34,092 nt of DNA from Limosilactobacillus antri DSM 16041 (GTDB lineage: Bacteria; Bacillota; Bacilli; Lactobacillales; Lactobacillaceae). Below, one piece after another: positions 1 through 8,775 of this stretch. How positions within the stretch are numbered: position 1 is the stretch's first letter; each line of letters begins with the position of its first letter. The notes under the pieces are model-generated. The model made no database searches. It was not told where the DNA came from and saw only the letters and a program-made list of their open reading frames with translations. The stretch covers positions 821,795 through 855,886 of the forward strand of contig NZ_GG700733.1 of the NCBI RefSeq assembly GCF_000160835.1, read 5' to 3'. The translations under genes were made by a program, and so were the position numbers.

Positions 1-39
1 ACAGCTTCCCGGCTGATTTTTGGTGCTTTTTTAGCTTGA
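1..39 (+). CDS. C-terminal end of an unidentified upstream gene (partial)
   Basis: Frame 1 from the window edge is open and ends with TGA at 37-39. The 12 visible residues (TASRLIFGAFLA) are mostly hydrophobic, as in the end of a membrane protein. The next gene starts 30 bases later with its own ribosome binding site, which fits an upstream gene in the same transcript. The piece is too short to identify and could be chance. Confidence 0.3.
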   Translation, partial: TASRLIFGAFLA

Positions 40-69
40 CGGATCATGGATGACAAGGAGGAAAAAGCA

Positions 70-609
70 GTGGAACAATTAATGAAGCAATTAACCTGGT
101 GGTCGGGTGGTGGCATGCTAGTGGCCATGCTCTGGAACCTTGTTTATCCGCAACAATTCATCCTGGCGGTGGAGGTTACACTGCTGGTCACTTTTTACCA
201 ACTAGCGATGCGCTTAGCAGTCGGCAACTGGCTTGAGCCACGGCTAAAACTCAATCCGGCGGGAGCCTGGTTTGCGGTGAGGCCGGGAGAGCGCCGCCTC
301 TACCAGCTGCTCAGGGTGAAAAAATGGAAGAAGCTGCTGCCGACCTACTCGCCGGCAAAGTATACTGTCCAACGGCGTTCCCTACCGGAACTGCTTGTGA
401 CGATGGTGTCTGCGGAGGTGGACCACGAGCTGATGTTTACCCTCAGTTACCTGCCACTCCTGCTGATAATCCCGTTTGGCGAGCCGGCAATCTTCATTGT
501 CAGTTCAGTGCTCGCCAGTCTGGTTGAAGTGCCGTTTATTATCCTTCAGCGTTATAACCGGGCGCGGCTGGTCAGGCTGCTTCACCGGCAGAAAGCAAAG
601 GACTGCTGA
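70..609 (+). CDS. CrtO-type (glycosyl-diaponeurosporenoate acyltransferase-like) membrane protein
   Basis: A membrane protein of about 179 residues. GTG at 70 is preferred over ATG at 46 because AAGGAGG at 55-61 sits 8 bases before it and after the ATG. Two hydrophobic stretches lie near the N terminus (about residues 8-50) and two near residues 125-160. A central basic VKKWKKLLP segment and a C-terminal LQRYNRARL segment strongly resemble, from memory, the VRKWK and VQRYNRPRL segments of staphylococcal CrtO, which esterifies the sugar of staphyloxanthin. No crtM or crtN gene is visible here, so the substrate is unknown; the family is widespread in Firmicutes without carotenoids. The assignment is by motif only, but the C-terminal match is convincing. 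Confidence 0.65.
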   Translation: MEQLMKQLTWWSGGGMLVAMLWNLVYPQQFILAVEVTLLVTFYQLAMRLAVGNWLEPRLKLNPAGAWFAVRPGERRLYQLLRVKKWKKLLPTYSPAKYTVQRRSLPELLVTMVSAEVDHELMFTLSYLPLLLIIPFGEPAIFIVSSVLASLVEVPFIILQRYNRARLVRLLHRQKAKDC

Positions 610-718
610 TTTGCAATGATAATTATCTGCTGATTGCCGCTAGTTGCTTGTCCTAACAGCATTTCACCAAGGGCGAGTCTGAATTAATTGCAAATCTAAT
701 TGCTTGTTCGTTGATAAC

Positions 719-747
719 GTGATATTTTAATAAATCGAGATTATACT
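719..747 (+). promoter_or_regulatory. Candidate promoter for the zinc-ribbon gene
   Basis: GTGATA (719-724), a 17-base spacer and TATACT (742-747) lie just upstream of the AAGGAG ribosome binding site of the gene at 767. The surrounding 610-766 spacer is AT-rich, with no other gene visible. Confidence 0.45.
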
Positions 748-766
748 CTTGGAAGGAGAATAAGCA

Positions 767-1060
767 ATGAACTTTTGTCAAAATTGTGGTGCTAAGCTCC
801 CAGAAAACGCTGCTAAGTGTCCCAACTGTGGACAACCGGTTGTTTCCAGCGGGCCGCAGCGGGGGACGGAAGACCGGGGCTCTTTCGGCTGGGCCGTGTT
901 GGGGGCGGCCATCCCGCTGGTCGGTCTGATTCTTTTTCTGGTTTGGCGCAAGCAGACGCCGCAAAACGCAAATTCGGCGGGGATTGGTGCGCTGATCGGC
1001 GTCGCCTTTACGGCCCTCTTCTGGGTGACCACCGCAATTACAACTATTATTGCAAGGTAA
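767..1060 (+). CDS. Zinc-ribbon membrane protein
   Basis: A 97-residue protein. It opens with a C4 zinc ribbon: CQNCG and CPNCG pairs at about residues 4-7 and 18-21, of the short zinc-ribbon type common at the N terminus of Firmicute membrane proteins. Two hydrophobic stretches follow, at about residues 42-63 and 73-95, separated by a short polar loop. The start is supported by AAGGAG about 9 bases upstream. It is followed after 15 bases by another membrane-anchored protein and probably shares its transcript. The ribbon presumably faces the cytoplasm; partner and function are unknown. Confidence 0.8.
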   Translation: MNFCQNCGAKLPENAAKCPNCGQPVVSSGPQRGTEDRGSFGWAVLGAAIPLVGLILFLVWRKQTPQNANSAGIGALIGVAFTALFWVTTAITTIIAR

Positions 1061-1075
1061 GGGAGGACAAGAGCA

Positions 1076-1720
1076 ATGAAAAAGGTTTGGTATAAGCGGC
1101 CCAGTTATTGGATTTGGATTTGCAGCGTGCTGGCAATTTTTCTCGTGATTATCAACGTGGCAACTTTTTACGTGGTTCACCGGGCTTACCACCCCAGCAC
1201 CAGGACCGCAACAATCGAAAATAGCGATAACACGGGCAGAAGCGACAAGAATACGATAACCGTAAATCACAAGGGCTACCGGTACACCAGCAAGAAGGAA
1301 TTTACCATTAACCAAAACGATCAGTCCTGGTCGTATGCTGACCTGAAGTTCAATAAGGTCACAATCTATAAGCTGGATAAGGAACACAGTGTCATCGGCT
1401 ATGACGACCAAAAAGCTAACTGCCTGGTGGTGGTTAACATGACGGTTAAGGCTAACAAAGATATTGAAATCTTCCCAGACCAGGGAACCATCTCCACAAA
1501 TAACGGGCTGCAGGGTAAGGCAGCCTTTACCGGTGACTTTGGCGATTCCATCGACAGTGGGGTTACCAAGACCGGTGACGTAATCATCCCGCTGGATGGG
1601 GTCAAAAACATCTCAGACCTTAAAAAGCTGCGTTATAAGTTTGACGGCAGCGCGAAGGATGATAATGACGAAAGCGACGATGCCTTTAAAACAGTTGATG
1701 TTCAAATTCACCTTAATTAA
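1076..1720 (+). CDS. Membrane-anchored extracellular protein, DUF4352/DUF5067-like
   Basis: A 214-residue protein with one N-terminal membrane anchor (about residues 12-36) after a short positive tail, then a polar outside domain rich in K, D, N and T. The pattern 'weak beta strands, then VVVNMTVKANKD' in the middle resembles the Ig-like DUF4352/DUF5067 domains of Firmicute surface proteins and lipoproteins, but there is no lipobox cysteine. GGGAGG upstream supports the start. It forms a cassette with the zinc-ribbon gene 15 bases before and is closed by a strong terminator. Family placement is tentative and the function unknown. Confidence 0.75.
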   Translation: MKKVWYKRPSYWIWICSVLAIFLVIINVATFYVVHRAYHPSTRTATIENSDNTGRSDKNTITVNHKGYRYTSKKEFTINQNDQSWSYADLKFNKVTIYKLDKEHSVIGYDDQKANCLVVVNMTVKANKDIEIFPDQGTISTNNGLQGKAAFTGDFGDSIDSGVTKTGDVIIPLDGVKNISDLKKLRYKFDGSAKDDNDESDDAFKTVDVQIHLN

Positions 1721-1727
1721 GGAGTAG

Positions 1728-1769
1728 AGCAGGCGGGGAATCGATTTTTGATTCCCCGCCTGCTTTGTT
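1728..1769 (+). terminator. Intrinsic terminator of the zinc-ribbon cassette
   Basis: A perfect 15-bp stem (1728-1742 with 1750-1764) and 7-base loop, followed by a short T-rich stretch. Confidence 0.85.
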
Positions 1770-1781
1770 GATAGCTAAAGA

Positions 1782-1818
1782 AAAAAGACCTGAAAGTAAT
1801 AGCTTCCAAGTCTTTTTA
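1782..1818 (-). terminator. Terminator of tRNA-Arg
   Basis: An imperfect stem of about 15 bp (two mismatches) immediately 3' of the tRNA. Read on the minus strand it runs into TCTTTTTTC. The A-rich other side means it may work in both directions. Confidence 0.7.
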
Positions 1819-1821
1819 TTA

Positions 1822-1893
1822 TGCGCCCCCCGAGAGTCGAACTCGGATCTCGAGAACCGGAATCTCACGTGCGATCCATTACACTAAGGGCGC
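1822..1893 (-). tRNA. tRNA-Arg (anticodon CCG)
   Basis: A 72-base cloverleaf can be folded by hand: 7-bp acceptor (GCGCCCU with GGGGCGC), 4-bp D stem, anticodon loop UUCCGGU giving anticodon CCG, T stem CCGAG/CUCGG with UUCGACU loop, discriminator A. The CCA end is not encoded. It reads arginine codon CGG, which is heavily used in the neighbouring gap and pgk genes. It is transcribed away from gap from its own promoter. Confidence 0.95.
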
Positions 1894-1913
1894 GTCATTA
1901 ATCGACAAGTAAT

Positions 1914-1942
1914 ATAGTATCTTATCCCCAAATAGATTGCAA
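1914..1942 (-). promoter_or_regulatory. Promoter of tRNA-Arg
   Basis: On the minus strand: TTGCAA (1942-1937), exactly 17 bases, then TACTAT (1919-1914). The predicted start lies a few bases before the tRNA 5' end. Confidence 0.7.
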
Positions 1943-1965
1943 GCATTATTTGAGATTTTTAATTA

Positions 1966-1979
1966 AAATAGCGCTTACA
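1966..1979 (-). promoter_or_regulatory. Candidate cre (CcpA) site upstream of gap
   Basis: On the minus strand TGTAAGCGCTATTT matches 12 of 14 positions of the catabolite-response consensus TGWAANCGNTNWCA; only the final CA fails. It lies between the divergent tRNA and gap promoters, 32 bases before the gap -35, a position compatible with activation. Confidence 0.4.
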
Positions 1980-2011
1980 GCGTAAAATTCCAAATTTATG
2001 AGGTGATTGAA

Positions 2012-2040
2012 TAGACAATTCCTGCGAAGATGAGTATTAT
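2012..2040 (+). promoter_or_regulatory. Promoter of gap
   Basis: TAGACA (2012-2017), 17-base spacer, TATTAT (2035-2040). The mRNA leader would be close to 100 bases. No cggR gene, the usual gap-operon repressor gene of Bacilli, lies upstream. Confidence 0.65.
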
Positions 2041-2143
2041 AAATGTCGTAAGGTTTTGTACCCTGTTTAACAAGCTGGCTTGGCTGACTTATTGAATGAG
2101 GTATTTACTCAATTTTGTTTTTCCTAAAGGAGGAAATTGCAGT

Positions 2144-3157
2144 ATGACTGTAAAGATTGGTATTAACGGTTTCGGTCGGATTGGTCGCTTGGCTTTCCGT
2201 CGGATTCACGAATTGAACACTGACGAAATCGAAGTTGTTGCAATCAACGACTTGACTACTCCTTCCATGCTGGCTTACTTGCTGAAGTACGACTCTACTC
2301 ACGGCAAGTTCCCTGGTGAAGTTTCATCAACTGACAACGCTATCGTTGTTGATGGCAAGGAATACCCTGTATACGCAGAACGCGACGCACGGAACATTCC
2401 TTGGGTAAAGAACGACGGTGTTGACTTCGTTCTTGAATGTACTGGTTTCTACACTTCAGCAGAAAAGTCCCAAGCTCACTTGGACGCTGGTGCAAAGCGG
2501 GTTCTGATTTCTGCGCCTGCTGGTAACATCCCAACTGTTGTTCCAGGGGTTAACCTTGACACCCTGAAGGCTGACGACAAGATCGTTTCTGCTGGTTCAT
2601 GCACCACTAACTGTCTTGCACCAATGGCTTACTTCCTGAACAAGAGCTTTGGCATCAAGGCTGGTACCATGACTACTGTGCACGCCTTTACTTCTACCCA
2701 GGCAATCCTTGATGGCCCTCGTGGTAAGAAGATGCGTAACAACCGTTCCGCAAGTGTTAACACCATTCCTCACTCATCTGGTGCTGCCAAGGCAATTGGT
2801 CTGGTTATCCCAGAATTGAACGGTAAGCTTTCTGGTCACGCTCAACGGGTTGGCGTTGTTGACGGTTCATTGACTGAACTTGTTTCCATCATGGACAAGA
2901 AGACCACTGTTGACGAAATCAACGACGTGATGAAGAAGGCTACTGAAGGCAACGAAGCATACGGTTACACTGAAGACCCAATCGTATCAACTGATATCAT
3001 TGGTTCTACTTACGGTTCCGTATTCGACCCTTCACAAACTGAAATCATGGAAGCCGATGACGGTTCACAATTAGTTAAGACTGTTGCTTGGTACGACAAC
3101 GAATACGGCTTCACCAGCAACATGATCCGGACGCTGCTTCACTTTGCAACTCTGTAA
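2144..3157 (+). CDS. gap: Glyceraldehyde-3-phosphate dehydrogenase, type I
   Basis: Oxidises and phosphorylates glyceraldehyde 3-phosphate to 1,3-bisphosphoglycerate with NAD+ in the cytoplasm. The protein has 337 residues, normal for the family. The start at 2144 follows AAAGGAGG (2126-2133); the upstream in-frame ATG at 2096 has no ribosome binding site and adds an atypical extension. Visible are the nucleotide-binding [10 protein letters not shown] at the N terminus, the INDL aspartate typical of NAD preference, and the catalytic cysteine Cys153 in SCTTNCLAP. Codon use is strongly biased (GCT, GTT, AAC, AAG), as in very highly expressed genes. It heads the gap-pgk-tpiA-eno cluster but is followed by its own hairpin terminator, so only part of the transcripts would read into pgk. 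Confidence 0.98.
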   Translation: MTVKIGINGFGRIGRLAFRRIHELNTDEIEVVAINDLTTPSMLAYLLKYDSTHGKFPGEVSSTDNAIVVDGKEYPVYAERDARNIPWVKNDGVDFVLECTGFYTSAEKSQAHLDAGAKRVLISAPAGNIPTVVPGVNLDTLKADDKIVSAGSCTTNCLAPMAYFLNKSFGIKAGTMTTVHAFTSTQAILDGPRGKKMRNNRSASVNTIPHSSGAAKAIGLVIPELNGKLSGHAQRVGVVDGSLTELVSIMDKKTTVDEINDVMKKATEGNEAYGYTEDPIVSTDIIGSTYGSVFDPSQTEIMEADDGSQLVKTVAWYDNEYGFTSNMIRTLLHFATL

Positions 3158-3191
3158 TTCACGACCTGATTAATCAGGGGTTGAATTCACG

Positions 3192-3221
3192 GCGGGAGGA
3201 GGAAACTCCGCCCGCTTTTTT
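3192..3221 (+). terminator. Hairpin terminator/attenuator between gap and pgk
   Basis: A 10-bp stem with one mismatch (3192-3201 with 3206-3215), a GAAA tetraloop, then six T. It lies only 4 bases before the pgk ribosome binding site, and no promoter is evident between it and pgk. It therefore probably reduces, rather than blocks, read-through. A separate 14-bp perfect palindrome lies at 3165-3178. Confidence 0.8.
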
Positions 3222-3242
3222 ATCAAGGAGGTAAATACTGAC

Positions 3243-4448
3243 ATGGCTAAATTAACTGTTGAAGACCTTCCATTAGAAGGCCAAAAGGTATTGATGCGGG
3301 TCGACTTCAACGTGCCGATCAAGGACGGTGTGGTTGGCGATGACAACCGGATCGTGGCCGCATTGCCAACAATCAAGTACGTGGTTGACCATGGTGGCCG
3401 GGCAATCCTGTTCTCCCACCTGGGCCGGATTAAGAAGGAAGAAGACAAGCCGGGCCTTTCCCTGCGTCCGGTTGCAGAACGGCTGTCCAACCTGCTGAAC
3501 AAGCCGGTTACCTTTGTTCCGGTAACTGAAGGCAAGCAGCTGGAAGACGCCATTGACAACATGAAGAACGGCGACGTCCTCTTGGTTCAAAACACCCGTT
3601 ACGAAGACGTTAAGGATGGCGAATACGTCAAGCGTGAATCTGGCAACGACCCAGAATTGGGCAAGTACTGGGCTTCACTGGGTGATGTCTTCGTTAACGA
3701 CGCTTTCGGTACTGCTCACCGGAAGCACGCTTCCAACGTCGGCATCGCGACGAACAAGCCGGGCAAGGCTGCTGCCGGTTACCTGATGGAAAAGGAAATC
3801 AAGTTCTTAGGTGACGCGGTGGACAACCCAGAACGGCCATTTGTTGCCATCTTGGGTGGTGCCAAGGTTTCCGACAAGATCGGTGTAATTGACAACCTGC
3901 TTGACAAGGCGGACAAGATTATCATCGGTGGTGGGATGGCCTACACCTTCTACGCTGCCAAGGGCATCAAGGTCGGCAACTCCCTGGTTGAAAAGGACAA
4001 GATTGACGTTGCCAAGCAGATCCTGGATAAGGCCGGCGACAAGCTGGTTCTGCCAATTGACAACGTTGTGGCTGACAAGTTCAACAATGATGCCGACACC
4101 AAGGTTGTCGAAGGCGACATTGACGATGGCTGGATGGCCCTTGACATTGGTCCAAAGTCCGTGGAAGAATTTGAAAACGTTCTGAAGGACGCTAAGACCG
4201 TTGTTTGGAACGGCCCAATGGGTGTCTTTGAAATGCCAAACTTCGCCAAGGGAACCCTGGAAATCGGTAAGTTCCTTGGTACTTTGACTGACGCAACGAC
4301 CATCGTTGGTGGTGGGGACTCCACCGCTGCGGTTAAGGAATTAGGCGTGGCAGATAAGCTGACCCACATCTCCACTGGTGGTGGGGCTTCGCTGACCTAC
4401 CTTGAAGGTAAGACCCTGCCGGGAATTGCTGCAATTTCTGAAAAGTAA
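3243..4448 (+). CDS. pgk: Phosphoglycerate kinase
   Basis: Transfers phosphate from 1,3-bisphosphoglycerate to ADP, the first ATP-yielding step of lower glycolysis. At 401 residues it is of standard length. Family hallmarks are the N-terminal RVDFNVP substrate-binding segment, the HLGR motif near residue 60, NDAFGTAHR near 157, [10 protein letters not shown] near 200, and the C-terminal GGGDSTAAV and STGGGASL nucleotide/phosphate loops. AAGGAGG lies 11 bases before the ATG. Codon bias is high but weaker than in gap, with more CTG and CGG. It is probably transcribed by read-through from gap; a strong hairpin follows it. Confidence 0.98.
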   Translation: MAKLTVEDLPLEGQKVLMRVDFNVPIKDGVVGDDNRIVAALPTIKYVVDHGGRAILFSHLGRIKKEEDKPGLSLRPVAERLSNLLNKPVTFVPVTEGKQLEDAIDNMKNGDVLLVQNTRYEDVKDGEYVKRESGNDPELGKYWASLGDVFVNDAFGTAHRKHASNVGIATNKPGKAAAGYLMEKEIKFLGDAVDNPERPFVAILGGAKVSDKIGVIDNLLDKADKIIIGGGMAYTFYAAKGIKVGNSLVEKDKIDVAKQILDKAGDKLVLPIDNVVADKFNNDADTKVVEGDIDDGWMALDIGPKSVEEFENVLKDAKTVVWNGPMGVFEMPNFAKGTLEIGKFLGTLTDATTIVGGGDSTAAVKELGVADKLTHISTGGGASLTYLEGKTLPGIAAISEK

Positions 4449-4459
4449 TCTGAAAATGA

Positions 4460-4497
4460 AAGAGGCTGGGAGAAACGTGCTTTCTCGCCGGTCTCTT
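4460..4497 (+). terminator. Hairpin between pgk and tpiA
   Basis: A 16-bp stem (4460-4475 with 4481-4497) with one bulged G, a 5-base loop, and only a T-rich tail (GTTGTTTC) rather than a clean T run. It probably terminates part of the transcripts before tpiA. Confidence 0.6.
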
Positions 4498-4531
4498 GTT
4501 GTTTCACGCGCACTCTTAGGAGGAATTGATG

Positions 4532-5284
4532 ATGCGCATTCCGATTATTGCTGGCAACTGGAAGATGCACAAAACGGTGACGGAGGCCGTAGACTTTGTT
4601 AACCAGGTTAAGGATCAGTTGCCGCCGGCCGACCAGCTGCAAACCGCACTGGCCGCCCCGACACTGTGCCTGGTGCCAATGGTACAGGCGGCGGCCGGTT
4701 CCCCCCTCAAACTGATGGCGGAAAATTGCTACTGCAAGGATGCGGGTGCCTATACCGGCGAAACCAGTCCGTACGCACTTTACCAGGCGGGAATCCACCA
4801 CGTGCTCTTGGGGCATTCGGAGCGGCGGAAATACTTCCACGAAGATGACGACCTAATCAACCAGAAAGTCGGCGCTGCCCTGCGCAACGGTCTGTGCCCA
4901 ATCGTCTGCTGTGATGATACGATGGCCCGGCGAATTGCTGCCGATGACCAGATTCACTGGGCGGTTAACCGGATCTTGGCCGACCTCAAAGGATTAAGTA
5001 CGGAAGACATCTGTAAGGTGACGGTGGCCTACGAGCCGTCCTGGGCGATCGGCAGCGGGCAGAGCGCCGATCCCAACCAGGCGGAGGAGGGTTGCTACCT
5101 AATTCGCCAGACCATCAGCGATATGTATGGGGAGGACGTCGCTAATAATGTACGGGTCCTGTATGGCGGCAGCGTAACCCCGGAGAATACAGGTGCGATG
5201 ATGGCACAAGCCGACATTGATGGCGTTCTGGTGGGGACGGACAGCCTCGACTCCCGGACTTTTTTAGAAATAGTTAACCATTAA
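4532..5284 (+). CDS. tpiA: Triosephosphate isomerase
   Basis: Interconverts dihydroxyacetone phosphate and glyceraldehyde 3-phosphate. It has 250 residues. ATG at 4532 is chosen because AGGAGG (4518-4523) lies 8 bases before it; ATG at 4529 is possible. The catalytic set is intact: Asn9 and Lys11 in GNWKMHK, His95 in LGHSERR, Glu168 in AYEPSWAIGSG, and the YGGSV phosphate loop. Oddities: the usual C-[IV]-G-E segment reads CCDD, the last phosphate loop usually written GGASL reads GTDSL, and there are eight cysteines. Codon use (many GCG, CCG, GCC, CTG) is far from the optimised style of gap and eno. In heterofermenters most triose arrives as glyceraldehyde 3-phosphate, so low demand for this enzyme is expected; that is inference. 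Confidence 0.95.
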   Translation: MRIPIIAGNWKMHKTVTEAVDFVNQVKDQLPPADQLQTALAAPTLCLVPMVQAAAGSPLKLMAENCYCKDAGAYTGETSPYALYQAGIHHVLLGHSERRKYFHEDDDLINQKVGAALRNGLCPIVCCDDTMARRIAADDQIHWAVNRILADLKGLSTEDICKVTVAYEPSWAIGSGQSADPNQAEEGCYLIRQTISDMYGEDVANNVRVLYGGSVTPENTGAMMAQADIDGVLVGTDSLDSRTFLEIVNH

Positions 5285-5288
5285 ATGC

Positions 5289-5317
5289 TTGTTTTTAGTT
5301 GTGCAAAATAATACAAT
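5289..5317 (+). promoter_or_regulatory. Candidate promoter of eno
   Basis: TTGTTT (5289-5294), 17-base spacer, TACAAT (5312-5317), leaving a leader of about 50 bases. The same box pair with the same spacing occurs before tsaE. Confidence 0.6.
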
Positions 5318-5322
5318 GTTAG

Positions 5323-6696
<1,374 letters not shown>

Positions 6697-6720
6697 TTCT
6701 ACGCCAGGATTAACCGAGTA

Positions 6721-6765
6721 AGGCGTTAGGCTGCCGACCGTTGCACGGGGCCTAGCGCCTTTTTT
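6721..6765 (+). terminator. Terminator of eno
   Basis: An 11-bp stem with one wobble pair (6721-6731 with 6750-6760), an 18-base loop and a T run. Confidence 0.85.
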
Positions 6766-6777
6766 ATTTTAAGGACG

Positions 6778-6791
6778 TGAAAACGCTTTGT
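6778..6791 (+). promoter_or_regulatory. Candidate cre (CcpA) site overlapping the ptsI -35
   Basis: TGAAAACGCTTTGT matches 12 of 14 positions of TGWAANCGNTNWCA; the final CA fails. It overlaps the -35 box of the promoter below, a position suited to repression. Confidence 0.4.
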
Positions 6792-6816
6792 TTTCTGCTG
6801 GCTGGCGCTATATAAT
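6788..6816 (+). promoter_or_regulatory. Promoter of ptsI
   Basis: TTGTTT (6788-6793), 17-base spacer, perfect TATAAT (6811-6816), about 47 bases before the start codon. Confidence 0.7.
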
Positions 6817-6862
6817 ATTAGCGATACCGCCGGTAAAGCGGACGGAACGAGGAGGAAGAGTG

Positions 6863-8587
6863 ATGGCAAAAGAGATTAAAGGAATCGCCGCGAGTGAGGG
6901 AATTGGCATTGCCCCGGCATACCGGCTGGTGGCGCCCGACCTGCACTATACCAAGCGACGAATCGAAAATCCAATGGTCGAATATAAACGCTTCATGCAG
7001 GCCGTGGACGCTTCCCTTGCTGACCTGCGCCGGCTAAAGGAACGGGCGGCTGGGCGGCTGGCACCTGACGCCTTGGGAATTTTTGATGCCCACGCGGCCA
7101 TCCTTTCCGACCCAGAGCTGTTAAAACAGGTCAAACAGCAGCTTGACCAACAGGTCTGTGCAGAAGAGGCGGTTGATACCGTTACGGCCCGCTTTGCCCA
7201 GACCCTTGCTCAATTGACGGACCCTTACCTCCAGGAACGGGCGGGGGACGTCCGTGACGTTGCCAAGCGTTTGCTTAGCCACCTGCTGGGGCGGCGGCTG
7301 CCGGACATTGGGGCCATCAGCCAGCCGGTCGTTTTGGTAGCCCACGAAGTTACCCCCTCCGATACCTCCCAGATGGATACCCGCTTTATCAGGGGGATTG
7401 TGACGGACCTGGGTGGCCGGACCAGCCATGCCGCAATTATGGCCCGGACGCTTGGTATTCCTGCGGTGGTGGGAACGGACCACGTTACTAGGGCGACTCG
7501 GGACGGCCAGCTAGTGGTGGTTGATGGCCTTCAGGGAACCGTGGTGGTGGAACCCTCCGCTGTGCAGGTTGATCGTTTCACTGCCAGGGCCCAGGAACTG
7601 GCGCAAGAACGGACGGAGTGGCGCCAGCGGGTTAATGCGCCGTCGGTATCTAAGGACGGCCAGCAGTTTGAAATTTCGGCCAATATCGGCAATCCCAACG
7701 ACGTCGCCGCAGCGGTTCAGCAGGGGGCTGATGGCGTGGGACTCTTTCGGTCGGAGTTTCTTTACATGGGCAGTGACCATCTGCCAACTGAAGACGAGCA
7801 GTACCAGGCTTACCGGCAGGCGCTGGTCGGGATGCACGGCAGGCCGGTGGTGGTCCGAACGTTGGATATTGGCGGGGATAAGCCCCTGCCGTACCTGCCA
7901 TTGCCGCGGGAGATGAACCCCTTCCTAGGCTACCGGGCCATTCGGATTTGCCTCAAGCACCCCGAGATTTTCAAGACGCAGCTGCGGGCGCTGATTCGGG
8001 CATCGGCTCACGGCCCCTTGGCAATTATGTTTCCGATGATCGGGACCATTGCCGAACTGCGGGCCGCCAAGGAAATCTTTAACGAGTGCCGGGCCGACCT
8101 GCAGACGGTCCAGCCTGGCTTGGGGGACGATATTAAGCTGGGGATGATGATTGAAGTCCCGCTGGCGGCGATTAACGCGGACCGCTTTGCGCAGGAAGTG
8201 GACTTTTTCAGCATCGGAACCAACGACCTGATCCAGTATAACTTTGCGGCCGACCGGGGCAACGATGAGGTTGCCTACCTGTACCAGCCGTTAAACCCGG
8301 CATTCCTCGGCCTAGTCAAGCACGTGATTGATGCTGGCCACCGTCATGATACCAAGGTTGCCATGTGCGGCGAGATGGCGGGTGACAGCACCGCCCTGCC
8401 GCTGCTTTTGGGGATGGGCCTGGATGAGTATTCGATGTCTGCATCGTCGATTCTCCGGACCCGGACTTTGATGAGCAAGCTAGACACAAATGAGTGTGCC
8501 CAGCTGGCGGATGAGGCCATTAACCGCTGTGTAACCCATGAGGAGGTTCGGGCCCTGGTTGAGGACCGCCTGGGTGCAATCAATTAG
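6863..8587 (+). CDS. ptsI: Phosphoenolpyruvate-protein phosphotransferase (PTS Enzyme I)
   Basis: Takes phosphate from phosphoenolpyruvate and passes it to HPr, starting the PTS cascade. It has 574 residues, full length. The start at 6863 follows GAGGAGG; an upstream in-frame TTG at 6788 lies inside the promoter and is rejected. Domains: N-terminal HPr-binding/phosphohistidine part with the active His189 in GGRTSHAAIMAR, then the PEP-binding barrel with MFPMIGT, FSIGTNDLIQY and the catalytic cysteine motif MCGEMAG near residue 500. The HPr gene (ptsH), normally directly upstream, is absent here; the enzyme instead follows eno, which makes its substrate. The promoter carries a cre-like site. 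Codon use is not highly optimised. Confidence 0.95.
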   Translation: MAKEIKGIAASEGIGIAPAYRLVAPDLHYTKRRIENPMVEYKRFMQAVDASLADLRRLKERAAGRLAPDALGIFDAHAAILSDPELLKQVKQQLDQQVCAEEAVDTVTARFAQTLAQLTDPYLQERAGDVRDVAKRLLSHLLGRRLPDIGAISQPVVLVAHEVTPSDTSQMDTRFIRGIVTDLGGRTSHAAIMARTLGIPAVVGTDHVTRATRDGQLVVVDGLQGTVVVEPSAVQVDRFTARAQELAQERTEWRQRVNAPSVSKDGQQFEISANIGNPNDVAAAVQQGADGVGLFRSEFLYMGSDHLPTEDEQYQAYRQALVGMHGRPVVVRTLDIGGDKPLPYLPLPREMNPFLGYRAIRICLKHPEIFKTQLRALIRASAHGPLAIMFPMIGTIAELRAAKEIFNECRADLQTVQPGLGDDIKLGMMIEVPLAAINADRFAQEVDFFSIGTNDLIQYNFAADRGNDEVAYLYQPLNPAFLGLVKHVIDAGHRHDTKVAMCGEMAGDSTALPLLLGMGLDEYSMSASSILRTRTLMSKLDTNECAQLADEAINRCVTHEEVRALVEDRLGAIN

Positions 8588-8608
8588 AATTAATTAACGA
8601 GCATTACC

Positions 8609-8648
8609 CGGTGGTGAACGAAAGAAAAGATCGTTCGCCGCCGATTTT
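8609..8648 (+). terminator. Terminator of ptsI
   Basis: A 13-bp stem including two wobble pairs (8609-8621 with 8631-8643), a 9-base A-rich loop, then ATTTTGCTTT. Confidence 0.75.
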
Positions 8649-8729
8649 GCTTTAAAAAATTAAGTTTCTCCCCGGGAATGGGCGAAGAATTAAGAAAAGA
8701 TTAGAAAAGCGTGGAAATCACAGAAAATT

Positions 8730-8735
8730 TATAAT
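8730..8735 (+). promoter_or_regulatory. Candidate -10 box of the permease gene
   Basis: Perfect TATAAT about 40 bases before the gene; no convincing -35 at 16-18 bases. The rest of the 8588-8775 spacer is AT-rich, with the ptsI terminator and nothing else recognisable. Confidence 0.4.
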
Positions 8736-8775
8736 ATACTTTGAAACTGATAACTGAAAAGAGAAGGGAATCTGA

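Noticed and set aside
653..1411. 252-codon open frame on the minus strand
   Set aside because: It runs antisense to the zinc-ribbon and anchored-protein genes, has no ribosome binding site and shows no domain-like sequence.
6788..6862. 25-residue N-terminal extension of Enzyme I
   Set aside because: It begins at the -35 box of the promoter; family alignment and GAGGAGG place the start at 6863.
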